64,000 bases of DNA from Anaerobacillus arseniciselenatis (GCF_001865995.1 NZ_MLQQ01000035.1:62001-126000); one strand, 5' to 3'; positions 8,711 to 18,857 are shown, counted from the first letter of the stretch. The notes: a model not told the origin generated them from the letters alone. Translations and numbers: made by a program.

Positions 8711-9943
8711 ATGGCAACATTAAGAGAAGAAGCATTACATATGCATCGAGTAAACAAAGGGAAGTTAGAAACTGTTTCAAAAGTTCCTGTACGCAATGCG
8801 CAAGATTTAAGTTTAGCTTACTCACCAGGAGTAGCAGAGCCGTGTAAAGAAATTCATGATGATGTTAGCAATGTTTTTGAGTACACGATGAAAGGAAACA
8901 TGGTTGCCGTTGTTTCTGATGGTACAGCTGTACTTGGTTTAGGAAATATTGGACCAGAAGCGGCGCTTCCAGTTATGGAAGGAAAGTCACTATTATTTAA
9001 ATCATTTGCTGGAGTAGATTCTTTCCCAATTTGTTTAGCAACAACTGATGTTGAGAAAATTATTGAAACTGTAAAGCTTCTTGAGCCAACTTTCGGTGGA
9101 ATTAACCTAGAAGATATTGCTGCGCCAAATTGTTTCGTTATTGAAGAGCGCTTAAAGAAAGAATGTAATATCCCTATTTTCCATGATGATCAACATGGAA
9201 CTGCAATTGTAACTGCAGCTGGATTATTAAATGCATTAAAATTAACAGGAAAATCAATTTCAGAAGTTAAAGTAGTAGCAAACGGTGCTGGTGCGGCTGG
9301 GATTGCTTGTGTTAAGTTAATGCAACGTATGGGTGTAAAAGATGTAATTCTTTGTGATACAAAAGGTGCAATTTATGAAGGTCGTCCGGTTGGTATGAAC
9401 CCAATTAAAGATGAAATTGCTAAAGTAACGAACCGTGAAAAACTACAAGGTTCCCTAGAAGATGTGATTAAAGGAACAGATGTATTCGTAGGTGTATCTG
9501 TTGAAGGTGCATTAACGAAAGAAATGGTTCAAACGATGAATGCAGATCCGATTATTTTCCCTATGGCTAATCCGGTTCCTGAGATTATGCCTGAAGATGC
9601 AAAAGAAGCAGGAGCTAGTGTAATTGGTACTGGACGTTCAGACTTTCCGAACCAAATTAACAATGTTTTAGCATTCCCTGGTATTTTCCGTGGTGCTCTA
9701 GATGTTCACGCTACAACAATTAACGAAGAGATGAAGATTGCAGCGGTTGAAGCAATTGCCAGCTTAGTATCAGATGATGAACTTCATGCTGATTATGTTG
9801 TCCCTGCGCCGTTCGATCCACGAGTTGCGCCAGCTGTAGCTAAAGGAGTAGCAAAAGCGGCAATGGAAACAGGAGTAGCTAGACGCGAAGTAAATCCTGA
9901 CGACATAGAAGCAAAAACAAGAAAACTTACTAATATTGAGTAG
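8711..9943 (+). CDS. ytsJ: NAD(P)-dependent malic enzyme
   Basis: A 410-residue cytosolic enzyme converting malate to pyruvate and CO2. The malic N-terminal domain (about 1-150, with SLAYSPGVAEPC) contains the substrate site; HDDQHGTAIV near 157 carries metal and malate ligands; the Rossmann motif NGAGAAGIACV near residue 190 binds the cofactor. Sequence and location after dnaE match YtsJ, the main NADP-dependent malic enzyme of B. subtilis; cofactor preference cannot be proven by eye. It precedes a FadR-type regulator and accDA, so it may supply NADPH and pyruvate for lipid synthesis. Confidence 0.93.
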   Translation: MATLREEALHMHRVNKGKLETVSKVPVRNAQDLSLAYSPGVAEPCKEIHDDVSNVFEYTMKGNMVAVVSDGTAVLGLGNIGPEAALPVMEGKSLLFKSFAGVDSFPICLATTDVEKIIETVKLLEPTFGGINLEDIAAPNCFVIEERLKKECNIPIFHDDQHGTAIVTAAGLLNALKLTGKSISEVKVVANGAGAAGIACVKLMQRMGVKDVILCDTKGAIYEGRPVGMNPIKDEIAKVTNREKLQGSLEDVIKGTDVFVGVSVEGALTKEMVQTMNADPIIFPMANPVPEIMPEDAKEAGASVIGTGRSDFPNQINNVLAFPGIFRGALDVHATTINEEMKIAAVEAIASLVSDDELHADYVVPAPFDPRVAPAVAKGVAKAAMETGVARREVNPDDIEAKTRKLTNIE

Positions 9944-9944
9944 T

Positions 9945-10046
9945 AGTTAAGAATTAAGAGTTAAGAGTTGAATGTGAATAATTCACATACTATAGATTGA
10001 CTTCGAAGCAATACCCACACCAACTCAAAACTCAAATTTCAAACTA
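9945..10046. repeat. Family C heptad palindrome after malic enzyme
   Basis: Units TTAAGAA, TTAAGAG, TTAAGAG and TTGAATG (9948-9975) lead into a GACTTCGAAGC core at about 9999-10009, then ACTCAAA, ACTCAAA and TTTCAAA follow (10023-10043). The units are exactly seven bases and change strand sense at the core. It begins just after the malic enzyme stop. Confidence 0.65.
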
Positions 10047-10077
10047 TACAATTAAAAAAAATTAAACATAAAAAAAT

Positions 10078-10152
10078 ACTGAGTTCGGAGTCGAGAGTTC
10101 CTACCACATATTTCTGCATTGTTAAAAACTCTATACTCTGAACTCTATCTAA
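10078..10152. repeat. Diverged second family C palindrome
   Basis: CTGAGTTCGGAGTCGAGAGTT is mirrored by AACTCTATACTCTGAACTC about 30 bases later, forming an imperfect inverted repeat in the malic enzyme-regulator gap. Heptad spacing is only partly kept and the central TTCGAAGC core is missing. Confidence 0.45.
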
Positions 10153-10179
10153 TTTTAGAGAGAAAAGGTGGTGATTATT

Positions 10180-10845
10180 GTGTCATCACAGCAGGATAAG
10201 GTATATATTGAAATTATCCGTGAATTAAACCACATCATTCAAGAAGATAACTTAAAAGCTGGAGACAAGCTTCCATCTGAAAGGGAATTATCAGAACGCT
10301 TAAATGTTGGTCGTTCCTCGGTTAGAGAAGCATTAAGATCTTTAGAGTTACTAGATTTAATAGAAACCCGTCGCGGTGAAGGGACATTTATAAAAACGGT
10401 TGGTGGGCATCGTCTAGTCGAAGTGCTAGCGAGCTTTTTTTTAAGAGAAAAAAAGGCAAAAAGTGATTTAGCTGAGACGAGAAAGATTGTTGAAGTCGAA
10501 GCTTTAAGGCTTGCATGTGAAAGAATTGATGAAGAGCAATTGAAAAGACTCGCAGAACTCATCGAAAAATCTAAGATTAGTTGGCAACAGGGGTGCTTTC
10601 CGGTAGAAGAAGATTATTCTTTTCATAAAACGATTGTTGAAGCTTGTCAAAATCGGCTACTTCTTAATATATGGATTTCACTTGTTGAGTATAGTAAGGT
10701 TGCATTAAGGGAATCCTTGTCAAGGGAAGGTAGACCAGAGCAATCAATTGCAGAACATGAAAAAATATATGTCGCTCTACAAAATAGAAATGAAGAATGT
10801 GCCATTAATGCATTGAAGAATCATCTCAAAAATAGTCGTTTTTAA
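10180..10845 (+). CDS. FadR-subfamily GntR transcriptional regulator
   Basis: A 221-residue DNA-binding regulator. An N-terminal winged helix (about 8-75) contains [20 protein letters not shown] and the wing RRGEGTFI; the C-terminal FCD ligand domain (about 90-215) has helical segments and the [11 protein letters not shown] histidine motif, usually part of a metal and organic-acid site. I start at the GTG at 10180, seven bases after AAAGGTGG; an earlier GTG at 10168 overlaps that ribosome site. It sits between malic enzyme and accD, and a TGGTCAGACCA palindrome precedes the malic enzyme gene, so it probably represses that gene in response to an organic acid. The ligand is unknown. Confidence 0.85.
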   Translation: MSSQQDKVYIEIIRELNHIIQEDNLKAGDKLPSERELSERLNVGRSSVREALRSLELLDLIETRRGEGTFIKTVGGHRLVEVLASFFLREKKAKSDLAETRKIVEVEALRLACERIDEEQLKRLAELIEKSKISWQQGCFPVEEDYSFHKTIVEACQNRLLLNIWISLVEYSKVALRESLSREGRPEQSIAEHEKIYVALQNRNEECAINALKNHLKNSRF

Positions 10846-10942
10846 AGGGAATTTGCAACTATTCGTTGTAGAGTTTTCCTTGAATCTGTTGAATTTTATA
10901 TGGTATGCTTTATGCAAAATTGTCCACAAGAGAGGTGTTACT

Positions 10943-11797
10943 ATGTTAAAGGATTTATTCTCTAAGAAAAAGAAATATGCTACGATCCCATCGGATCAAG
11001 CAAAAATGGACGTTCCAGAAGGTTTAATGACGAAATGTCCTAGTTGTAAAACGATTATGTATACAAAAGAACTAAAGAAAAATTTATATGTTTGTGACTC
11101 TTGTGGTTATCATCATCGTATGACAGCTCATGAAAGAATAGATACCTTAGTTGATGAAGGAAGTTTTAAGGAATTTAATAGTAATATGATTTCGCAAGAT
11201 CCGTTATCATTCCCTACGTATGTTGAAAAAACCAATAAAGATCGTGAGAAAACAGGGTTAAACGAAGCGATTGTCACTGGACAAGCTGAAATGGAAAACA
11301 TGCCAGTTGTGATTGCGGTAATGGATGCTAGGTTTAGAATGGGAAGTATGGGGTCAGTTGTAGGTGAAAAAATTACGAGAGCTATTGAGAAGGCAATTGA
11401 ATTAAAAGCACCTTTCATTCTTTTTTCAGCATCAGGTGGTGCGAGAATGCAAGAAGGGGTACTTAGTTTAATGCAAATGGCAAAGACAAGTGCGGCACTA
11501 AAGAAGTTAAGTAATCATGGAGGATTATTTATTTCGATAATGACTCATCCAACAACTGGGGGGGTTTCTGCAAGTTTTGCTTCTTTAGGTGATTATAATT
11601 TTGCTGAACCTGGTGCGTTAATAGGCTTTGCTGGTAGAAGGATTATTGAACAAACGATTCGCCAAGACTTGCCAGACGATTTCCAAACAGCAGAATTTCT
11701 ATTAAAACATGGCCAATTAGATAAAGTAATCTCACGATTAGATATGAAAGATACATTAACCACGATTTTAGATATTCATCGTGAAGTTTTGTCATAA
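10943..11797 (+). CDS. accD: Acetyl-CoA carboxylase carboxyltransferase beta subunit
   Basis: This 284-residue subunit works with AccA to transfer carboxyl from carboxybiotin to acetyl-CoA, making malonyl-CoA. An N-terminal zinc ribbon has C32, C35, C51 and C54 (CPSC and CDSC), and the crotonase-like core carries [11 protein letters not shown]. The frame extends upstream to 10853, but AGAGAGGTG precedes the ATG at 10943 and the family starts MLKDLF, so that is the start. accA follows after 17 bases, forming the usual accDA operon. Confidence 0.96.
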   Translation: MLKDLFSKKKKYATIPSDQAKMDVPEGLMTKCPSCKTIMYTKELKKNLYVCDSCGYHHRMTAHERIDTLVDEGSFKEFNSNMISQDPLSFPTYVEKTNKDREKTGLNEAIVTGQAEMENMPVVIAVMDARFRMGSMGSVVGEKITRAIEKAIELKAPFILFSASGGARMQEGVLSLMQMAKTSAALKKLSNHGGLFISIMTHPTTGGVSASFASLGDYNFAEPGALIGFAGRRIIEQTIRQDLPDDFQTAEFLLKHGQLDKVISRLDMKDTLTTILDIHREVLS

Positions 11798-11814
11798 AAA
11801 GGAGGTGTCTAGTG

Positions 11815-12792
11815 ATGGCAAATGAATTACCTTTTGAAAAACCTATAATAGAATTAAAAACAAAGATTGAGGAATTGAAAAAATTCACAGAAGAAAAGGG
11901 TATTGACTTAACTGGAGAAATTACAAAGTTAGAGGAGCGCTTAGAGCAGCTTGAAAATGATATATACGGCAACATACAACCGTGGGATCGAGTACAAATT
12001 GCCCGCCATAGTGAAAGGCCAACAACATTAGACTATATTTCACATTTGTTTACTGACTTCATAGAATTACATGGTGACAGGTACTATGGTGATGACGAGG
12101 CGATTGTAGCGGGGATTGCAAAATTCCAAGGTACAGCTGTCACAGTTATAGGTCATCAGCGTGGTAAAGATACGAAGGAGAATATTCGCCGTAATTTTGG
12201 AATGCCGCATCCAGAAGGGTATCGTAAAGCTTTACGCCTTATGAAACAAGCAGAAAAGTTTCACAGACCGATTATTTGCTTTATCGATACAAAAGGGGCG
12301 TATCCTGGAAAGGCAGCAGAAGAAAGAGGACAGAGTGAAGCGATTGCTAAAAACTTATTAGAAATGGCTGGAATTACTGTTCCGATTATTTGTATTGTTA
12401 TCGGTGAAGGTGGCAGTGGCGGAGCATTAGCGTTAGGTGTTGGAAATTATATTCACATGTTAGAAAATTCTACATATTCAGTGATTTCACCAGAAGGAGC
12501 AGCTGCGTTATTATGGAAAGATGCAAGCTTAGCAAAGCGAGCAGCTGAAACAATGCGGATTACTGCACCTGATTTAAAAGAACTTAACGTAATTGATGAG
12601 ATTATTCCAGAAGTAAGAGGAGGAGCACATCGTGACATCGAAAAACAAGCTGTTGCGATTGAAAAAGTGCTCGAAAAATCGTTAGCTGATCTATCGGAAT
12701 TTTCTGAAAATGAACTAATCGAGCATCGTTACGAAAAATTTAAAAAAATTGGTGAGTATGGCCTTGTAAACGATACCATCACTATAAAATAA
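11815..12792 (+). CDS. accA: Acetyl-CoA carboxylase carboxyltransferase alpha subunit
   Basis: A 325-residue partner of AccD. An N-terminal coiled-coil region (about 10-45, [18 protein letters not shown]) is followed by the crotonase-fold core with [15 protein letters not shown] near 201 (oxyanion-hole glycines) and [18 protein letters not shown] at 11812 directly precedes the ATG at 11815; AAGGAGGTG fits the ATG better. A terminator follows eight bases after the stop, closing the accDA unit, which lacks the biotin carboxylase genes, as is usual in Bacillus. Confidence 0.96.
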   Translation: MANELPFEKPIIELKTKIEELKKFTEEKGIDLTGEITKLEERLEQLENDIYGNIQPWDRVQIARHSERPTTLDYISHLFTDFIELHGDRYYGDDEAIVAGIAKFQGTAVTVIGHQRGKDTKENIRRNFGMPHPEGYRKALRLMKQAEKFHRPIICFIDTKGAYPGKAAEERGQSEAIAKNLLEMAGITVPIICIVIGEGGSGGALALGVGNYIHMLENSTYSVISPEGAAALLWKDASLAKRAAETMRITAPDLKELNVIDEIIPEVRGGAHRDIEKQAVAIEKVLEKSLADLSEFSENELIEHRYEKFKKIGEYGLVNDTITIK

Positions 12793-12799
12793 GGAATTT

Positions 12800-12831
12800 G
12801 CTTTCTCTAAATATAGAGAAGGCTTTTTGTT
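12800..12831 (+). terminator. Terminator of accDA
   Basis: GCTTTCTCT pairs with AGAGAAGGC (one G-T pair) over a six-base loop and is followed by TTTTTG, giving a compact rho-independent terminator. Confidence 0.85.
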
Positions 12832-12993
12832 TGTCCATTTTACTATATTGTTTTTCTTAAACAGAAGTGGTATTTTAATACGAGTGATGAAAATACTAGT
12901 AATAGTGTTTAGAAATCTAATGAATGGTTTTATGATAATTAGTAAATTAACTAATACTAGGATATGTTTAAATTTGTGATGAGGTGAACTTAA

Positions 12994-13956
<963 letters not shown>

Positions 13957-14081
13957 TAAATATACACTTTATTTTTCGATTATGACATACTTTATAACGA
14001 TTGGCAACAATAATTAAACATTTATTATTCGATAAAGTAAAACATTTATTAAGTTGAATGGAACTAGGAGGAATATATATA

Positions 14082-15836
14082 ATGAGAAAAACGAAAATAG
14101 TATGTACTATTGGACCAGCAAGTGAAAGTATTGAGAAATTAAACAATTTAATCGAAGCAGGAATGAATGTAGCTCGACTAAACTTTTCCCATGGTGATTA
14201 TGAAGAGCACGGAGCACGCATAAAGTCCATTAGAGAAGCAGCTGCGAAAGCAGGAAAATACGTTGCGATTTTACTTGATACGAAAGGCCCGGAAATTCGT
14301 ACAAATAATTTTGAGAATGGTGTAGCAGAGTTGGTTTCAGGTAATGAAGTTACTATATCGATGGACGAAGTTGTAGGAACTGCTGAAAAATTCTCTATCA
14401 CATACTCAGGGTTAGTTAATGATGTTAAAGTTGGGTCTAAAATCTTACTAGATGACGGTCTTATTGAATTAGAAGTGATTGAAATTGGTGATAATGAGTT
14501 AAGAACAAAAATATTAAATAGCGGAACCATTAAAAACAAAAAAGGTGTGAACGTACCGAACGTAAGTGTAAATTTACCTGGTATCACTGAAAAAGATGCA
14601 AATGACATTCGTTTTGGTATCGAACAAGGAGTAGATTTCATCGCTGCTTCATTTGTTCGTCGTGCTTCTGACGTTTTAGAAATTCGTGAATTATTAGAAA
14701 ATCATGGTTCTCCTGATATTCATATTATTCCGAAAATCGAAAATCAAGAAGGTGTCGATAATATTGATGAAATTCTTGAAGTTTCAGATGGATTAATGGT
14801 GGCACGTGGTGACTTAGGAGTTGAAATTCCAGCAGAAGAAGTACCATTAGTTCAAAAATCGTTAATTAAAAAATGTAATGCTTTAGGGAAGCCAGTTATT
14901 ACAGCAACGCAAATGTTAGATTCAATGCAACGCAATCCTCGTCCAACACGTGCTGAAGCAAGTGATGTAGCTAACGCTATCTTTGATGGAACAGATGCGA
15001 TTATGTTATCAGGGGAAACGGCTGCAGGGGATTATCCTGTTGAGTCTGTCCAAACAATGAATAATATTGCTATTCGCACGGAATCTGCATTAAAATATGA
15101 AGATTTGCTTAAGAAAAGAGGAAGAGAAAGCCAAAAAACAATTACAGATGCAATTAGCCAATCTGTAGCTCACACTGCTTTAAACTTGGAAGCATCTGCA
15201 CTTGTTACCGCTACTGAAAGTGGACATACAGCAAGAATGATTTCTAAATATCGTCCGAAATCACCGATTGTTGCTGTTACACATTCAGAAGAAGTTTGTC
15301 GCAAACTTTCCCTAGCTTGGGGAGTTTATTCTCAATTAGGAACAAAAGCTAATTCAACTGACGAAATGTTAGAAATTGCTGTGCAAGAAGCTGTTAAAAC
15401 AGAATTTATCGCTCATGGAGATTTAATTGTTATAACAGCAGGGGTACCTGTAGGTGAAACAGGCACAACTAACTTAATGAAAGTTCACGTAATTAGTGAA
15501 GTAGTTGCAAAAGGACAAGGGATTGGACGTAAAGCTGCAACAGGTAAGGTGATTGTTGCAAAAACTGCTAGTGATGCTTTAGCAAAAATGGAAGATGGTG
15601 CGGTTTTAGTTACTGTCGGCACTGATAAAGATATGATGGAAGCATTCGAAAAAGCTTCAGCAGTAATTACTGAAGAAGGTGGTTTGACGAGCCACGCAGC
15701 AGTAGTAGGATTGAATTTAGGAGTTCCTGTAATTGTAGGTGCGCACAATGCTACAGACCAATTTTCAGATGGTGAAGTAATTACTGTAGATGCGACACGC
15801 GGGAATATTTACAAAGGACATGCAAGTATTTTATAA
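14082..15836 (+). CDS. pyk: Pyruvate kinase with C-terminal PEP-utilizing-like domain
   Basis: A 584-residue enzyme making pyruvate and ATP. The TIM-barrel core shows [10 protein letters not shown] near 66, [12 protein letters not shown] near 242 and [10 protein letters not shown] near 275 (active site). After the allosteric domain comes the extra Bacillus-type PEP-utilizing-like domain (about 475-584), with [20 protein letters not shown] containing the histidine motif. An in-frame ATG at 14058 exists, but CTAGGAGG lies within that extension and fits the ATG at 14082. A strong terminator follows. Confidence 0.96.
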   Translation: MRKTKIVCTIGPASESIEKLNNLIEAGMNVARLNFSHGDYEEHGARIKSIREAAAKAGKYVAILLDTKGPEIRTNNFENGVAELVSGNEVTISMDEVVGTAEKFSITYSGLVNDVKVGSKILLDDGLIELEVIEIGDNELRTKILNSGTIKNKKGVNVPNVSVNLPGITEKDANDIRFGIEQGVDFIAASFVRRASDVLEIRELLENHGSPDIHIIPKIENQEGVDNIDEILEVSDGLMVARGDLGVEIPAEEVPLVQKSLIKKCNALGKPVITATQMLDSMQRNPRPTRAEASDVANAIFDGTDAIMLSGETAAGDYPVESVQTMNNIAIRTESALKYEDLLKKRGRESQKTITDAISQSVAHTALNLEASALVTATESGHTARMISKYRPKSPIVAVTHSEEVCRKLSLAWGVYSQLGTKANSTDEMLEIAVQEAVKTEFIAHGDLIVITAGVPVGETGTTNLMKVHVISEVVAKGQGIGRKAATGKVIVAKTASDALAKMEDGAVLVTVGTDKDMMEAFEKASAVITEEGGLTSHAAVVGLNLGVPVIVGAHNATDQFSDGEVITVDATRGNIYKGHASIL

Positions 15837-15852
15837 TAAAATAGGTAAGAAG

Positions 15853-15889
15853 ATGAGAAGGGGTATTAAGTTATTCCTTCTCATTTTTT
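15853..15889 (+). terminator. Terminator of pyk
   Basis: ATGAGAAGG pairs with CCTTCTCAT over a 14-base loop and is followed by TTTTT. It lies within the upstream part of the next reading frame, supporting the later start chosen for that gene. Confidence 0.88.
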
Positions 15890-15928
15890 ATGAGAAAGAT
15901 GATTAGTTGGTTAAAAATGGAGGGAAGT

Positions 15929-16324
15929 ATGTTAAAAATATTGATCTTATTACTAATTATTGTCCCTGCTTTAGAAATTGGAGTTTTAATTCTTTCCGGT
16001 AGTACGATTGGGGTTCTCTGGACGATATTATTGGTCATTGTAACAGGGGTACTAGGAGCTTGGTTAGCGAAAAAAGAAGGATTGCAGACGATACGTCTTG
16101 CGCAACTCCAATTACAGCAAGGACAAATTCCTAGTGGAGTTCTTTTAGATGGTCTATGTATTTTAGTTGGTGGAGTTGTCTTGCTAACACCTGGCTTTAT
16201 TACCGATGCGATTGGTTTCTTTTTACTCTTACCGAATACACGCGCGATCGCAAAAGCATTTTTACAAAAAATATTTAATCAAATGGTCCAAAGTGGCTCT
16301 ATTATTTTTATTAACAGACGCTAA
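15929..16324 (+). CDS. fxsA: FxsA family membrane protein
   Basis: A 131-residue integral membrane protein with hydrophobic segments at about 3-22, 28-46, 75-95 and a weaker one near 100. It matches the FxsA/YtzA family (E. coli FxsA relieves F-plasmid exclusion of phage T7); the role in Bacillus is unknown. The frame is open from 15890, but that would begin in the pyk terminator; GGAGGGA at 15919-15925 points to the ATG at 15929. A long hairpin terminator follows. Confidence 0.9.
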   Translation: MLKILILLLIIVPALEIGVLILSGSTIGVLWTILLVIVTGVLGAWLAKKEGLQTIRLAQLQLQQGQIPSGVLLDGLCILVGGVVLLTPGFITDAIGFFLLLPNTRAIAKAFLQKIFNQMVQSGSIIFINRR

Positions 16325-16382
16325 ATCAAAAATGCTGATTAAAACACGACTAAGAGCGTGATTTTATTCAGCATTTTTTGAT
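16325..16382 (+). terminator. Long hairpin terminator after fxsA
   Basis: AATCAAAAATGCTGA and TCAGCATTTTTTGATT form a long stem that continues inward through AAAACACG and CGTGATTTT around a small loop. The embedded T-run makes a terminator, and its symmetry would also work for transcripts coming from ytvI. Confidence 0.85.
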
Positions 16383-16450
16383 TCAAAAAGATAATTAGTG
16401 GTTTGTTGGGAAGATGTATCTCATGATGTAATTGAGGTCAGTAGCTTTGT

Positions 16451-16612
16451 TGACGGATTTGCCGTCATGAGAGTTTTGTATGAAAAAAGAACGAGTAAAT
16501 TCCTGAACGAGCCTCTAAAATTCGCTAGAAGTTTACAGCGAAGAGAGGGAAATTGCTCGTTCTTTTCCATATTAGATGGTGAGAATAAATCGTCATGGGC
16601 GTTTTGTATGAA
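16451..16612 (+). repeat. Family A hairpin repeat, copy A1
   Basis: The unit begins with a small palindrome (GACGG-ATTTG-CCGTC), then GTTTTGTATGAAAAAA, then left arm AAAGAACGAGTAAATT (about 16485-16500), the conserved interior (GAACGAGCCTCT, ATTCGCTAGAAG, AGCGAAG), and right arm AATTGCTCGTTCTTT (about 16551-16565), followed by CCATATTAGATGG and a second small palindrome. It lies between convergent fxsA and ytvI; read from ytvI it ends in six T residues and could terminate that gene. A 94-codon plus-strand frame across it is not a gene. Confidence 0.85.
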
Positions 16613-16614
16613 AA

Positions 16615-17727
16615 TTAGTGAGTTTGAAATAACCAATTTTTTAAATCGCGAAATACGTGAGCTTTATGAATGGCGTGAATAAAGACTAGGACTACTGGAC
16701 CGATTAATAATCCTAAAAATCCGAATAATTTATAACCAACAAACAAAGAAAGTAGAGTTGCAAGTGGGTCGACACCAATGTTTGACGATAATATTTTTGG
16801 TTCCATAATTTGCCTTTGAACTACGACGATTCCGTAAAGAACGGAAAGTCCGATCGTCAGTGACAGTTGTCCAGAGAAAAATGTGTACAAGATCCACGGA
16901 ATAAAAATCAACCCTGTTCCTAAATATGGAAGTAAGTCAACGAATGCGATAAGCAAAGCAATAGTTATTGGATAGTCAACTCTTAAAAAGATTAATCCAG
17001 CTAAAACGATAAAACATGTAATAGAAATGAGTGTTAACTGGGCAAAAATAAAGCCTACAAACGCTTTTTTCAAGCTAACAGTTACTTCTTTTGTTTTTTC
17101 GGCGATGAGATTAGGTACCCACTTTCTAAATAGAAAAACGAGTTTATACCAATCTTTACTAATAAAAAAAGTCGCTAATAAAGAAAAAATAATAACAGTA
17201 GCTAAGTTCGGTAATCCTAATAAAAAGTCAGATATACCTGTTAATATAGAGTGGGTTGTGTTACTTAAATTTGTTGTTAATTGAACAGTAATTGTTTCAA
17301 TGTAAGCTAATATTGTCGCTTGATGTTCGTTATCTAAAGAATAGAACATTGCTGATATTTGTTCGTAAATAGGAATAACTTTCCCTGTAAATATTTCCTT
17401 CATTTCAAATATAATGGTTTGTAAATGAAAAGGGACTGATTGTGATAAATAATTTGTTCCCATGATGATTTCTGAAATAATAATTGTAATTGTACCGATA
17501 ATTAAAGCAATTAAAAGAAGTAAAATAAGTGATACAGCAAGCCACCGTACTATATTGAGTCTTTCTTGCAAGAAATTCACGAAAGGATTTATTAAAAATG
17601 CTATCGCTAGACCAATGGCAAATGGATAGGCAGTCTTAAATAAAAGAAAAACTATTAAAATAACAGAAGTGAATATCAATAAAACGATAAGGAGTCTCAT
17701 TAATATCTGAAAGTAATTAGAAGACAT
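16615..17727 (-). CDS. ytvI: Sporulation integral membrane protein YtvI (AI-2E transporter family)
   Basis: A 370-residue polytopic membrane protein: two helix pairs at the N-terminus (about 8-48, 58-85), an extracytoplasmic region (about 90-150), then five or so helices (about 160-185, 212-240, 247-275, 280-300, 320-350). This is the AI-2E/TqsA-type permease fold; YtvI is a sporulation-associated member in Bacillus, and its substrate is unknown. AAAGGAG precedes the ATG. The stop lies at the edge of repeat A1, and a tandem pair of the same repeat lies upstream of the start, so the gene is bracketed by family A copies. Confidence 0.88.
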   Translation of the reverse strand: MSSNYFQILMRLLIVLLIFTSVILIVFLLFKTAYPFAIGLAIAFLINPFVNFLQERLNIVRWLAVSLILLLLIALIIGTITIIISEIIMGTNYLSQSVPFHLQTIIFEMKEIFTGKVIPIYEQISAMFYSLDNEHQATILAYIETITVQLTTNLSNTTHSILTGISDFLLGLPNLATVIIFSLLATFFISKDWYKLVFLFRKWVPNLIAEKTKEVTVSLKKAFVGFIFAQLTLISITCFIVLAGLIFLRVDYPITIALLIAFVDLLPYLGTGLIFIPWILYTFFSGQLSLTIGLSVLYGIVVVQRQIMEPKILSSNIGVDPLATLLSLFVGYKLFGFLGLLIGPVVLVFIHAIHKAHVFRDLKNWLFQTH

Positions 17728-17749
17728 ATTTTTCTCCTTTCGATATATT

Positions 17750-17798
17750 TGTTGGTTAGTAGCTAGTTGGTTAGTTGGAAAGCTGAAAGTTGGAAAGG
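17750..17798 (+). repeat. Family D GTTGGTTAG tract upstream of copies A2-A3
   Basis: GTTGGTTAG, TAGTTGGTTAG, TTGGAAAG and TTGGAAAGG are arrayed head to tail. The same degenerate tract precedes several other family A copies, so it may be the outer end of a composite element. Confidence 0.6.
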
Positions 17799-17845
17799 TA
17801 CAACTCGTTTTTACATGTTACCTCGTGTCGATTGTGTCATGAATT

Positions 17846-17937
17846 TTGTATGAAAAAAGAACGAGTAATTTCGTGAACGAGCCTCTAAAATTCGTTAGAA
17901 GTTTACAGCGAAGAGAAGGAAATTGCTCGTTCTTTTC
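17846..17937 (+). repeat. Family A hairpin repeat, copy A2
   Basis: Left arm AAAGAACGAGTAATTTC (17855-17871), conserved interior with GAACGAGCCTCT and ATTCGTTAGAAG, right arm GAAATTGCTCGTTCTTT (17919-17935). Arms resemble A1 but differ at a few paired positions. It is in tandem with A3. Confidence 0.88.
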
Positions 17938-17949
17938 CATATTAGTTGG

Positions 17950-18105
17950 TGACGGTTACCGTCATGAGCGTTTTGTATGTAAAAAGGAGGGCGATTTCCC
18001 TGAACGAGCCTCTGAGATTCGTTAGAAGGTCACAGCGAAGTGAAGAAAATCGCCCGACTTTTCCATGTTAGATGGTGACGAGTAGGACGTCATGATGGTT
18101 TGTAT
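17950..18105 (+). repeat. Family A hairpin repeat, copy A3
   Basis: A linker palindrome GTGACGG-TTA-CCGTCAT precedes the unit. The arms GGGCGATTT (17989-17997) and AAATCGCCC (18047-18055) are unrelated to those of A2 but complementary to each other, while the interior is the shared one (GAACGAGCCTCTGA, TTCGTTAGAAGG, AGCGAAG). A second palindrome GACG-N5-CGTC follows. Confidence 0.85.
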
Positions 18106-18244
18106 GAAAATGTCCAGTCGAGTAGGTTTTACTTTATTAACTCTATTAAATAGTTATGGCTTGTATCCATTTTTTAGACCTGTTATCGTTGTGTTACATT
18201 CGAAAAGAATAATTATTCTTTCAAAAAAATGACAAGATTATATA

Positions 18245-18273
18245 TTGAAAGTTGGATAAATTACAAATTATAT
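18245..18273 (+). promoter_or_regulatory. Predicted promoter of ytwI
   Basis: TTGAAA at 18245-18250 and TTATAT at 18268-18273 with a 17-base spacer (or TATGAT three bases later) lie about 50 bases before the ytwI start. Confidence 0.4.
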
Positions 18274-18319
18274 GATAATATAAAAATGGTACGGCCTACC
18301 AAGGAAGGATGCATCCCTT

Positions 18320-18793
18320 TTGATTACGCAAGCAACTGCATTTATGCTAATTTTGCTTTTAATTGGTATCATTGCCAAAAATCAATCTTTAGTTGTAGCA
18401 GTAGTAGCTCTTCTAGCTATTAAATGGATTGGATTAGGAGAAAAGGCATTTCCTATAATTCAACAAAAAGGAATAAATATTGGAGTTACAATCATTACAA
18501 TTGCAGTATTAGTACCAATAGTCACCGGACAGATTGGCTTTAAAGAATTAACTGAAGCGATGAAATCTACATATGCTTGGATTGCGTTAGGTGCGGGTAT
18601 ATTTGTTGCTATTGTTGCAGCAAATGGGGTAGAGTTATTACAATCTGATCCGCATATTACCGCAGCACTAGTTTTTGGGACGATTTTAGCTGTAGCTATT
18701 TTTAATGGTGTAGCAGTTGGTCCATTGATTGGAGCTGGTATTGCTTATATGGCGATGAAGCTAGTTGAGTTTTTTAGCACATTAGGCTCTTAA
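18320..18793 (+). CDS. ytwI: DUF441 membrane protein YtwI
   Basis: A 157-residue protein with four or five hydrophobic segments (about 6-24, 26-43, 50-70, 83-105, 112-148) and the family hallmarks LLAIKWIGLGEKAFPIIQ, GVTIITIAVLVPIVTGQIGF and AVGPLIGAGIAYMAMK. It belongs to DUF441; the function is unknown. The start is a TTG 12 bases after AAGGAAGG; this agrees with the family N-terminus (TQA...F). The upstream ATG at 18312 hits a stop after four codons. It is followed, after a long gap, by citZ, the same order as in B. subtilis. Confidence 0.9.
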   Translation: MITQATAFMLILLLIGIIAKNQSLVVAVVALLAIKWIGLGEKAFPIIQQKGINIGVTIITIAVLVPIVTGQIGFKELTEAMKSTYAWIALGAGIFVAIVAANGVELLQSDPHITAALVFGTILAVAIFNGVAVGPLIGAGIAYMAMKLVEFFSTLGS

Positions 18794-18857
18794 GTATAAT
18801 TCTAGTGAAAGTTTTCATAAGAATTAAAATAGTCGGAATTTATTTTTAAATTTAAAG

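Noticed and set aside
14198..14641. 147-codon minus-strand frame within pyk
   Set aside because: It is antisense to strongly conserved pyruvate kinase sequence and is a shadow of codon bias.
16398..16682. 94-codon frame and an overlapping minus-strand frame across repeat A1
   Set aside because: Both lie in the family A repeat; a similar peptide is encoded by the repeat at 34.3-34.5 kb, so the likeness reflects repeat DNA rather than a protein family, and no proper ribosome site is present.
16451..18105. Family A as a retron msr-msd or a group II intron
   Set aside because: The variable hairpin is suggestive, but no reverse transcriptase or intron domain V was seen and the element is only ~85 nt; the mechanism stays open.
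18229..18423. 64-codon frame overlapping ytwI
   Set aside because: It overlaps the ytwI coding region and promoter in another frame, ends in a serine run caused by repeated AGTAGC, and has no ribosome site.
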